A DNA stretch of 64,000 bases from contig CALGJV010000012.1 in NCBI GenBank assembly GCA_937928595.1, positions 1 to 64,000 on the forward strand, in the 5' to 3' direction. The notes below the pieces were generated by a model that was not told the DNA's origin, did no database searches, and saw only the letters and a list, made by a program, of their open reading frames with translations. Origin of the DNA: an uncultured Phycisphaerae bacterium. GTDB lineage: Bacteria; Planctomycetota; Phycisphaerae; UBA1845; Fen-1342. Shown here in pieces: positions 42,941 through 54,900 of the stretch (positions are counted from its first letter, which is position 1; every line of letters begins with the position of its first letter). A program made the translations under genes and the position numbers.

Positions 42941-45900
42941 ATGACGCTGCGGATGTCCGAGCTCGGACGGAACAGCGCGACGCTCTTGACTCTCCTGATG
43001 ATTCTCGCCGGCGCGACGGTGTGCCTGGCGGACCCGCCCGCGGAGCCGGCCGGCGCACCGGCGGCGAGCCAGCCCGCGGCGACGCGGCCGGCGTCGTCGC
43101 CGGCCTCGCAGGAGGGGATGAAGAGGCTTCAGGAGATTCGCGAGAAGATGCAGCGCGAGCGGGAGGCAAACGCCGCGGGCCAGTCGCAGGCCGCACCGAA
43201 CGGCGCGCCGCCGGCGGACGCGGATCACCCGGCTCCGCAGAGTTCGCCTCCCCGTCCGGCGCCCACACCGGCCAACGATCCGGCGGCACGGGCCGCGCTC
43301 CGGCAGCGCGCGGCGCAGCAGCGGGCGGGCGCGGACGTCGCCCCCGACTTCGTCGGTCCGCCGGCGCATCTGGCCGGTCCCGCGCCGGCGCCGGGTACCC
43401 CGATCGACGTGACGCCCGCGCCGAGCGCGCCCGCCGCGGTGGCCCCGCTGGAAGGCGCCGCGCCGGTGACGCCGCCCGCGAGCGGCGAAGTGCCGCATGC
43501 CGCGACGGTTGAGACGGCGCCGCCGGCGCGCGTCGAGCCTCCGCCGCCCGACGACGGCCGCACCGAGTGGTTCAACTTCAAGGACACGCCGTGGGAGGAG
43601 GTGATCCAGCAGTTCGTGGATCGGATCGGCAAGCCGCTGATGAACGCGGACACGCTGATCATCGGGGGGACGCTGACGTACCAGACGACCCGCCGGTTCA
43701 CGCTCGAGGAGGCGATCGACGAGCTGAACTTCATCCTGTGCGAGCAGGGATACTACTTCGTCGAGCAGGAGCACCACATCCGCGTGGTGCCGACTTCCGA
43801 GATGCGGCAGTGGGTGCCGGTCGACCGGACGTTCCCGTCGTTGCAGGCGTTCCTGGAGGCCGAGCCGCGCGACATGGAGTTCGTGACGGTCTACTACCAG
43901 GTCCGCGACCTGCCGGCGCAGCAGTACGTGGACCTGTTCCTCGATGCGCTGTCGGAGGGCACGCTGATGCAGGCCCTCAAGGACAGCAACCAGATCAAGA
44001 TCACGGCGCTGGCCCGCGACGTGCGGAAGTTCGTGACGCTCAAGGACATGATCAACATCGAGCCGTCCGACCCGCGCAAGCTGAAGATTTTCCCGATCAA
44101 GACCAGCGCGACGGACATCGAGGCCCGCGTGCGGGCGTTTCTCGACCTGAGCAACCCCGCGGCCCCGCAGATGCGGATGGTGCGCGACCCGCGGACCGGC
44201 CAGATGATTCCGCAGCCCGTGCCGGCGGCGGCCGGCGGTGCGCAGGCCGAGGTGCAGATGGTCGCCGACGAGCGGACGAACGCGATCATCGTCAAGGCGA
44301 CCGAGGACAAGCTCAAGGAGATCGAGAAGCTGGTTGCGACGCTCGACGAGCGGCCGCCGCTGGGCGAGTTCAAGACGACCGTCGTTCCGGTCAAGTACGG
44401 TGACGCGGTCGAGTTCGCGAACCTGCTGAACCAGATTCTCCAGCAGGAGCAGGGGCAGGCCCGCGCCATGATGCCGAACTGGCAGATGCAGCGCCAGGCG
44501 CAGCTCGCGCAGATGGCGGCAATGCGCAACATGCGGAACCGCCCCGGCCAGCCGCCGCAGCCGATGCCGCAGCCCATGCCGAACCCCGGCGTGATGCAGG
44601 CCGGGACCGTGCAGCCCGAGGACCTGATGGGGGAGGGGCTGTTCGAGCGCGCCCGGAAGACCGTGCGGATGGTCGCCGAGCCGCGCACCAACTCGCTGAT
44701 CGTTTACGCGAACGAGGACGGCCTCAAGCGCGTCAAGGAAATCCTCGAAATCATCGACCAGCCGATCCCCGACCAGCTCAAGACGATCGTGCTCGTCAAC
44801 GCCAAGGTCGGCGACATCGCCGCGCTCGTCAACGATCTCGTGCTGGCCACGTCGCAGGCCACGGCGACCGGCGGCCGCGTCCCGACCATCGTGCCCGACG
44901 AGAACAACAACGCGTTCCACGTGATCGCGGAGCGGGCGGACCTCGCGCGGATCGAGGCCATCATCGAACGGTTCGACGTGCCGGGGCCGGAGCGCACCCG
45001 GCACGTCGTGGAGCTCAGGAATCTGCGACCCAGCCAGGTCGCGCAGTTGGTTCAGCCGTTGCTGCAGGCCAAGGGCGGCGGCGGCCCGGCCGCACCGACG
45101 CCGCAGCGCTTCGGCGGCCGCCGCGGGAACCTGGGCGGCGGCTTCACCCCGCCGACGCCGTCGGCGACGGCCAGCAACGACTTCCAGCTTATTCCGCTGG
45201 ACGAGGCCCAGGTCCTGATCGTGATCTGCAGCGATGACGACTGGGACAAGATCGCCGAGACGATCCAGCTCTGGGACGAGCGGGCCCTGACCAACACGCC
45301 GCAGATGCGGACGTTCACCGTCAAGCAGGGCAACCCGGCGGCGGTCGCGACGCTGCTGGGGAACATGTACCGCACGTACGACCACCCGACGCTCGGCCGG
45401 TCGCAGGTCTTCGTCCAGGCCGAGGGCAAGACGCTGTACGCGTACGGCGTGAAGCCGGCGCTGGAGGAGATCGAGCAGCTCCTGCCGCAGATCGACGTGG
45501 AGAGCAGCGAGCAGATCGCGATCCTGCCGCTGGCCAACGCCGACGCGTCGCAGGTCGCGCAGCAGGCGCAGCAGCTCTTCGCTGGCCGCGGCGGCGGCGG
45601 GATGCCGGGCGGGCGCGGCGGAATGCCGATGGGCGGCGGCGGCCCGCTGATCCAGGCCGAGCCGATGACCAACTCGCTCATTGTGCAGGGCGAGCCGGCC
45701 GACATCGACAAGGTCAAGGACTACGCGATGCAGATGGACCAGCGGATCGCCACGCTGGCCACCGAGCAGCGGTTTTACACGCCGGAGAACGTCCCCGCGG
45801 CGGAAATCGCGGCGGCGATCCAGAATTTTTTCGCCAACGCCGCCCGCAGCATCCGGACCGGTATGCCCAGCGGCTCGCAGGTGAAGGCGTCGGCGAGCGG

Positions 45901-48900
45901 CGCGGTGGTGATCGTCGAGGCCCCCAAGGAGAAGTTCGCCGAGATTGAGACGTTCATCAAACGCATCGACGCCAAGAAGGCCGAGCTGGTCACAAAGCTC
46001 GTCAAGCTTCCCGGCGCCGACGTGAACCAGGTGGCCCAGATGCTGAACCAGACGGTCAGCCGCTGGGCCCCGCGGGCCGACCGGCAGCAGGCCACGTTCA
46101 TCCCGGACGTGGCGACCGAGACGGTGATCGTCAGCGCCCCGGTGGACTGGATCCCGGAGATCGACCGCATCCTCCAGCAGTTCGCCACCGGCGGCGAGGA
46201 GCTTACGCTCGAGCGCCGCATTTATCCGGTCAAGCAGGTCGACGCGGCCTGGGCGGCGGAGATCCTGCGGCAGAGCCTGCTGTCCGAGGCCGGCAAGAAG
46301 GGCCCGCAGATTGCCAACCGCATCAGCCTGGCGATCGACGACCGCCAGAATCAGATCATCCTCAACGCGCCGCGCTTCCTGCACGGCACGGCCGACACGC
46401 TGCTCAAGGAACTCGACCGCGAGGGCCCTGACCAGACGCCGGTGGCGATCACGCCGAAGTACGCGGATCCGAACCAGCTGGCGCAGATGATTCAGACGAT
46501 GTTTCGGCCGAGCGGGGGCGGCGGGCGTGCGGCGCAGGACGTGCAGGTGGCCGTGACGAACAACCAGCTGATTGTGAAGGCGCCGCCGAAGAAGCTGGCG
46601 GAGATCCGGGAGGTGGTGGAGGCCGCGGACACGCCCGACACGGGCGGGGTGCAGGTCAAGATGTACGACCTGAAGGTGCTGAATGCGGCCCAGGTTCAGC
46701 TTGCGGTGCAGGGTTTTCTGGCGCAGCTGAAGAAGAACCAGAAGGCGGGCCAGCTTCAGCCCGGGGCCTACGCGGAGCCGACCACCAACACGCTGGTGGT
46801 GCTGGCGCCGCCGGACGTGCTGCCGCTCATCGACACGATGATCCTGGAGCTGGAGGGCAAGACGCCCCCGACGGCGCGGGCGCAGTCGTACACGTTGCGT
46901 TTTGCGCGTGCGGATCAGCTCTGGCAGCAGGTGGATGCGATGCTCAAGGCCAAGGTGGCGGAGCGGGAGGGGGTCAAGAGGGGCACGATCCAGACGCTGG
47001 TGACCGCCGACCCGGCCGGCAATCGGCTGTTCGTGTACGCGCCGGAAGACTACCAGGAGCTTGCCGCCAGCCTGATTGCGATGGTGGACACCGAGGTGGA
47101 GACCGCGGAGATCGTCCACATTCTTCCGCTCAACGACGGCGACGCCCAGCAGGTGGCGCAGGCGCTCAACGCGACGCTGGCGGGCGGCGGCCGGACGGGG
47201 ACGACCGCGCCGCGCGTCCGGATCACGGCGGACCCGGGCAGCAACTCGCTGCTGATTGCGGGCCTGCCGAAGGACGTGGCCGACGCCGAGAAGCTGGTGC
47301 GCGACCTGGAGATCAACAGCGTCCGCGTGCCGGAGCTGCAGCGCTTCCGGCTGAAGTACGCCATGGCCAAGCAGATCGAGGACGTGCTCAAGAGCGCGTA
47401 CCCGGCGGCGCGCGGCGGCAGCCCGCAGGACGCGGTCACGATCACCGTCGACGAGTACGCCAACACGGTGCTCGTCAGCGCCAACAAGCGCAAGATGCGC
47501 GAGGTCGAGCGCTTCATCGCCGAGCTCGACGCCGCGCCGACGGCGGAGGAGGAGCGGGGGACGGACGGCCGCGGCCGGATCGTCTACTTCGTCGACATCG
47601 CCCGCGGCCGGGCCAGCGACGTCGCCTGGGACGTGCGGGCGCTGTTCCCGCGCGAGTCGGAGGGCGGCCCGAGCATCGAGTCCGACTGGTTCGACGAGTA
47701 CCTGATCGTCAAGTGCCGCGAGACCGAGTTCCCGAAGATCCTCCAGTACATCCGCGAGTTCGAGAAGCGCGCCAAGATCGAGCGCAAGGTCGTCACGTAC
47801 CGGCCCAAGGCCAACACCGACGCGCTGCTCCAATACCTGACGGCCCGCGACGAGAACATCGTCGTCGAGCAGGCCGGCGCAGCGCCGCGGCGCGAGTCCA
47901 TCGTCCGCGAGTTGTGGGGCCCGGACGAGGAGCCCGAGTCCGTCAAGCAGAAGCGCGAGAAGCAGGACAAGCCCGACGCTCCGAAGCCGGGCACGCCGGC
48001 CGCGACCGAACGCGGCCGCACCGAGCGGCCCCAGCGCGCGCCGCTGGCGTGGCGCGACGGGCTGGCCGACGCTGAGTTGCGGGTGGCGCTGTGCAGCCTC
48101 ACGCTGGAAGATCCGGCGCCGGCGGCGACGAAGCCCGCGCCGCGGGGGCCGGTGGTCGTGCCGGCGGAGCGGGAAGACGAGGCGGCGCCGGCCGTGGGCG
48201 GCGCTGCGCAACGGGTGCCGTCGCCGCTGGCGAAGGAGCCGCCGCGCGTCGTGCGGCAGCCCGACGGCACGCTGATCATTCTCGGTGACAAGAAGAAGGT
48301 GGACGACATCGTCGACACGCTGGACGTCCTCCAGCAGGACCTGGCGTCCGGCGAGGTCATCCGCATCTACAAATTCCGCTACGGCGACGTGTCGGCCGCG
48401 GCCGAGATTCTTCAGCTCATGTTCAACGAGACGCGGCAACTGCTGCTTCAGCAGGCCATGCAGCCGCAGCAGCCGCAGCAGCGGCGCGGCGGGCAGGGCG
48501 GCCGGGAGGACGAGGACCCGCGGGCGCAGGGCATGTTCGACCAGCTCCGGGGCATGGTGGGCGGTCCGGCCGGGCCGCAGCAGCGCGGCGGCGCGCGCGC
48601 CGGGCAGGCCGGTGGGCAGCGCATGCGCATCGCGACCGACCCGGGGCACAACTACCTGATCATCAAGTGTGACGAGGTCGATTTGCCGGAAATCGAGCGG
48701 CTGCTCCGCGAGCTCGACATTCCGCCGGGGGAAGTGCAGGTCAAGATCTTCCAGCTCAAGAACCTGCTGGCCGACGAGACGGCCCAGAACATCAGCGACG
48801 TGCTGGGCATCTCCAAGGCCCAGTCGCGCCGCGGCGGCACCGCCGGGCGGAACCTGCCGATGGGCGGGCGGCCGGGTATGCCGGGCGGGCAGCAGCAACA

Positions 48901-51900
48901 GCTCATCGAGATGCTCCAGCAGCAGCTCGTGTCGGTGCCGGGCGTGGAGGGCGGCGCGAAGGTCGAGCGCGTGGAGATCGTGCCCAACAGCACGACCAAC
49001 GCGCTGCTCGTGTCGGCCCCGCCCGAGGTGATGGACCTGATCGAGCGCGTCATCGGCGAGCTGGAGGAGCTGGAAGGGCGGGACGTGATCGGCATCCACC
49101 ACTACCCGCTTCAGAAGGCCCGCGTGGACGACGTGCTGCCGCTGCTGCAGGAGATCTTCGAGGCGGCGGGCGCCGGCGGCGGGGGCGGCGGCCGGAGTCC
49201 GATGATGTTCCGCATGGGCGGCTTCGGCGGCTTTGGTGGTTTCGGCGGCGGCGGCAAGTCGCCCGCGGCGCTGGGGCCCGTGACGGTCTCGGCCGACCCG
49301 CGGACGAACACGATCATCTACACGGCCGAGGCCAAGGACGTGCCGACGATCGAGCACCACATCCGGATGCTCGACCTGGAAGGTCCGGTGGCGGAGGCCG
49401 AGCTGTACGTCTGCGAATACGGCAACGCCGAGTCGATCGCGGGCGTGGTGACCGCGATCTACGGCGGCGGCGTCGGCGCCGGACGGTCGGGCCGCCGCAC
49501 CGGTTTCATGCCGGGCGGCGAGACGGCCGGCGGCAGCGACGTGCGGATCGAGGCCGAGCCGGCCACGAACTCCATCGTCGTGTTCGCCCCGCGCGACAAG
49601 CGCGACCTGATCCTGAGCAAGATCCGTGAACTCGACCGGCTCGCCGACCAGATCATCCGCGAGATCCCGGTGCAGTTCGCCGACCCGACCAAGCTGGCCC
49701 AGACACTGTCCGACATGTTCGCGGACATCGGCGGCAGCGGCGCCCGGTCGACGGGCGGCGCGCGCCGCACCCGCAACCCGCTGGGCGGCGCGCTCGGCGG
49801 CGGCAGCCCGGTCGTCTCGAGCGGTCGCATCACGATTCTGGGCGACAAGCCGTCGAAGAAGCTGCTGGTCCGCGCGCCGAACGAGATCTTCCGCCAGATC
49901 AACGAACTGGTGACGGTGCTCGACCGCCCGGACGAGATGCTGAAGCTCAAGGCGTTCCCGTTGCAGCACGCCGACGCGGAGACCGTGGTAGAGTCGGTCA
50001 AGCAGGCGATGACGGAATACCTCCAGCTCGCCCGCACGACCGGCACGGAGACCGATTTCGACGCCTTCACGGCCATGCCCGACCCGCGGACCAACAGCGT
50101 GGTCGTGGTCGGCTCGGACAAGACGTTCCTCTTCGTGGCCAACGTCGTCAACGCCATCGACGTTCCGGGCATTCCGAAGGAATTCCGCATCTTCAAGCTG
50201 GAGAAGGCGGAAGCGGCCACCGTCGCGGACGCGATCAACTCGTTCGCCGGCAGCGGCGGGGGGGCGGGCGGGGGCGGCCGCCGGCGCGGCGGCATGCCGG
50301 GCGCGGGCGGCGGCACGTCGACCCGCGAACTGAGCGTGACGGCGGTGCCCGACGAGGCCACCAACACCGTCATGGTCTTCGGCAAACCCGAGGACATCGA
50401 CCGCATCGAGACGGCGGTGATCAACCGCCTGGAAGAAGCGGTCACCCTTCAGATCGCGACGTTGCCGGTGGTGAACGTGCCGCCGTCGCAGCTCGTCGGC
50501 TTCATCACGCCGTTCCTCGATCAGGGGGCGGGAGCGGGCAGCGCGGGGCGCGGCGGCGCACGGCCCGCGGGCAGCGGCACAGGCGGCCCGCAGATGGTGC
50601 CGAATGACGGGGCCCGGTCGCTGGTCGTGCGCGGCACAAAGCGACAGATCGATGAGGTTCGGCGGCTGGTGGAGCAGTTCGACGACGCCAACGCGATCCA
50701 GGATCGCATCAAGGTCATCCAGGTGCCGTACGGGCAGGATGCCGTCCAGCTCGCGGCCGACATCGAGCGCATCGTCAACAAGAGCGAGGACGATGCGGCC
50801 AAGGCGGCCGGGCGGCCGGCGCGGCTGGTGTCGATCGGCGCTGACGTGTTCACGAACACGCTGATCGTGGCGGGCGACCCAGCGCAATTCGGGCTGGTCG
50901 CGGCCGTGGTGCAGCAGCTCGCCGACATCGGCGGGCCGACGAACGTCGTGACGCGGGTGATCGAGTTCAAGAACCTCTCCGCGCGGGACGCGGAAGACGC
51001 GGTGAACCTGCTCCAGCAGAAGAAGAGCGGGTCCGGCGCGGGCCGGTCGGCGGCTCCGTCCCGGCGTTCGACCGGCGGCGGGAGTGCCGCGCCGGCGCGG
51101 CCGTCGGGCAATGTAACGCCACCCCCGGCGCGTCCGAGCACGCCGTCGACGCCGCCCGCGGCCCCGCGCAGCGGGGGCGCGGCCCCGGCGCCCCGGCGTC
51201 CTGCGCCGGGCGGTGGTGGCGGCGGCGCCAAGCCCGGCGGCGGGATGGCACCGCTGGTCAACCCGAGCATCCTGACCAGTCTGCCGACGCTGGCGACAAC
51301 GCTGTCGCTCGCGGGTCCGGTCATCGCGCAGGAGCGGATCATCCCGATCCTGGGGCGCCGCGGCGGCCTGCTCGAGGACGACCCGCCGGCCCGCAAGCCG
51401 GCGCCGGCGACCCCGCCGGCCACGGCGCCGTCGAGTGCCGAACGGCTGCGTCGACTCCGGGAGGCGATTGAAGCGGGCGAGGCGGCCGACCCGGCCGAGC
51501 CGCGGCCGAGGCCGGCCCGCGGGCCGGCCGTCGATGCGGCCGTAAACGAGCCGGCGGATGAGGCGGCGACGACCGGGCCGACGGACCTGACGGCGACGCT
51601 GAGCGGCGTGAGCGGGGCGCTGCGCGGCGAAGTCGTGGCGCGGGCCGTGGACGGCCAGCGGCTGATCATCACCGGCGACGCGCGCGACCTGGACTTCGTC
51701 GAGGAAATCCTGCGGATGATGGAGGTGAGCACGCCGCAGCCGCAGATCGAGGTATTCGTGCTCCAGTCGGCGAAGGCGACGGCGCTGGCGCCGATCATCG
51801 AGAAGGCGGTCAAGGGCGAGCTGGATATCCGGGCGTCGCAGGAGCGCTTCAGCATCAACGCCGAGGCTCGCAGCAACGCCCTGATCGTGGCGGCCGCGCC

Positions 51901-54900
51901 GCACATCATGGAGCGGATCGCGGAGCTCGTGGACCGGCTGGACGGCGCGACGACCACCGAAGGCGCGGACGTCCGCTCGGTCGTGCTCGAGCACATCCGG
52001 GCGTCGGAGGCGGTTTCACTGCTGCGCCCGACGATCGAACGCCTGAATCGCATGCGCGAGGTGCCGACCGAATCGCAGGCGGCGATCGAGCCGGTCGACC
52101 GGAACAACAGCGTGCTCATCACCGGCACCAAGAAGGATGTCGAGGAGATCGAGCAGCTCATCCGCACGATCGACGTGGAGATCTCGGCCAAGCAGGAAGG
52201 CAAGAGCTTCGTCGCGGCCGACGTAGTGCTGGTGCAGCTCGAGAACGCCTCGGCCGAGGACGTCGCCAAGGTCCTGTCGGACATGATCGACAAGGAGCAG
52301 GAGGCGGCGACGCAGGCGGGCGGCACGGGCGCGGCCCGCGCCGGCAAGCCGTTCGTCAAGAAGCTGCGCCTGCGGCTGGCCGACGGTCGCGAGCTGCCCG
52401 AGCTCGACCTCGAGCGGCCGATCAAGGTCATCGCCGAGAAGGGCACGAACTCGCTGATCATCTTCTCAAGCAAGGACAACAACGAAGCCCTGGCCGCGAT
52501 CGTGGGCGTGTTCGACACGCTGCCCAGCGCGCCGGACACGGACGTGAAGGTGTTCGTGCTCCAGCACGCCGCGGCCGAGACGGTCGCCAAGCTGCTGCAG
52601 GACACGTTCAGCGACAAGTCGTACCTGAAGCGGCCGGTGGAGGGCAGCGACGGGAAGAACCTGCCGCAGGGCAAGCTGCCGCCGGTGCCGCCGGGCCTGG
52701 CGGCCAAGGGCCTGCCGTACCCGCTGGCGGTGCAGTTCGACGCGCGGACGAACACGGTCCTCCTGATCGGGCGGCGGGACGCGGTCGTGCTGGCCGGCGG
52801 GCTGATCAAGGAACTGGACCGGCCGACGACCGACCTGGGCGTCAAGGCGCACGTGATCGAGCTTCGCAACGCGACCGCCACGACGCTGATGGACAAGTTG
52901 CGTAAGCTGCTGGATGACCGCTCGAAGGCGCTGGGGGCCGACAAGAACGCGGCCCGCGACAACGCGGTGATCCAGGCGGACGAGCGGGCCAACGCCCTGA
53001 TCGTGCTGGCGACCGACCCGATCTACGACATGATCGAGGACCTGGCGCAACAGCTCGACACGGCCGAGAGGTACAGCATCGTCGACACGCGCTACCGGCC
53101 GCTGCTGAAGGCCGACGCGGCCAAGCTGAAGGGCCTGCTGGACGAGTCGTTCAAGGCCAAGAAGGACGCCGAGGCCAAGTCGAACAAGGAATCCAGCGAT
53201 ACGCTCAGCGTCCTGGCCGACCCGCGCGGCAACGGGCTGCTGCTGACCGGCACGCGCGATTACCTGGCCGAGGCCGAGAAGCTCATCGTGCAGTTCGACC
53301 GCGACTTCGACGGCGCGGTGGTGCTCAAGGCCATCAAGCTCAAGCTCAACACGGCCCCGAACGTGGCCGCGCTGCTTCAGGACATGGTCGACAAGGCGCT
53401 GAAGCAGACCGACAGCAAGCTGAGCGGCACGCCGATCCACGTGAGGGCCGACCCGGTGTCGGACACGCTGCTCCTGGCCGCGGCCCGCGACGACATGGCG
53501 ATGCTGGAGCGCTGGGTCGAGATCCTCGACCGGCCGAGCGAGGTCGGGCGGATGATCAAGATCCTGCCGCTGCGGCAGGGCGTGGCGGAGGACGTCAGCA
53601 AGGCCGTGACGGACATCTTCAAGAGGCCGGCCGGCGGCACGAGCGGCGGCGGCGCGATCGACGTGACCGTCACCGCCGACAAGGTGACGAACTCGGTCGT
53701 CGCCTTCGGGCCGCCCGCCCTGGTGGCCGACATCGAGAAGTTCGTGCAGGAGTACGACGGCGTCGAGGGCCGCAAGGGCGCGATGGTCCGCATGTTCAAG
53801 CTCAAGCAGGCCGACGCCGAGCAGGCCGGCGACCTGCTCCAGCGGATCCTCGATCTGCGCGGTGGGTCCGTGGGCGGCTCGACCGGAGGCGGCGGCACGA
53901 CCGGCACGGGCCGGACGGACGACGCCGCCAGCCGCGTGCTGCTCATCTTCCAGAAGGACCACCCCGACCTCGGACTCGAGACGCTCAAGGCGCTGCGCAC
54001 CGAAATCACGGTGATTTCCGACCTGCGCACGAACACCCTGACGGTCATGGCCCCGGCCGAAAGCATGCCGCTGATGGAATCGCTCGTCGCGGCCGTGGAC
54101 GTGCCGCCCGAGGACGCCAAGATCCGCGTGTTCCGCCTGCGGAACGCCGACGCCGAGCAGATGGTGACGATGCTTGAAGCGCTGTTCGGGCGCGGCACGA
54201 GCGGCTCGACGACGCGGGGGCGTACCGGCACGACCACGGGCGAGACGGAGCGCGTCCTGACGCTGGCCGAGGGCATCGCGCCCGGCGGGCGGCAGGAGAT
54301 CGCGTTCACGACCGACGTGCGGACGAATTCGGTGATCGCGGCGGGCACGCCGGGGTATCTCGACCTGGTCGAGAAGATGATCGTGGAGCTCGACACGGTG
54401 CCGATCGAGGACCGCAAGACGTTCGTGTACGCGCCGCGGAACATCAAGGCCCAGACGCTGGCCGAGTCGATCACGAGCCGGAGCGACGCCGAGCAGCAGC
54501 GGCTCCAGGAGATCGGCGACGAGATCTCGACCTCGCAGAAGCAGGCCCGCCGAGTGACGGCCATCGCGAACGAGGACGCCAACCGCGTGGTGCTGGACTA
54601 CAGCCCGCGCTTCGAGGACGAGGTCATGAACCTCGTGCGGCAGCTCGACCAGCCGCCGCCGCAGGTCATGATCCAGGTGCTGATCCTCGAGGTGACGATG
54701 AGCAACGCCCTGGACCTGGGGGTCGAGTTCGCGTTCCAGGACCTCCAGTACGCCAAGGCCGGCCCGGCCGACACGACCACGTTCGACTATGTGGGCGGCA
54801 CGGACGTGGGCGCATCCGGCAGCGGCCTGGGCGGGTTCACGTTCACGGTGACCGGCGCGGACTTCAACTTCCTGTTCCGCACGCTCCAGAGCGAGAACAA

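Noticed and set aside
42341-51994. A 9.6 kb open frame on the minus strand opposite the secretin gene, and a similar 3.4 kb one at 52466-55831
   Set aside because: Very high third-position GC in the sense gene removes stop codons from one antisense frame. The translated antisense text is Arg/His/Leu-rich with no recognisable domain, whereas the plus frame has signal peptide, modules and secretin domain.
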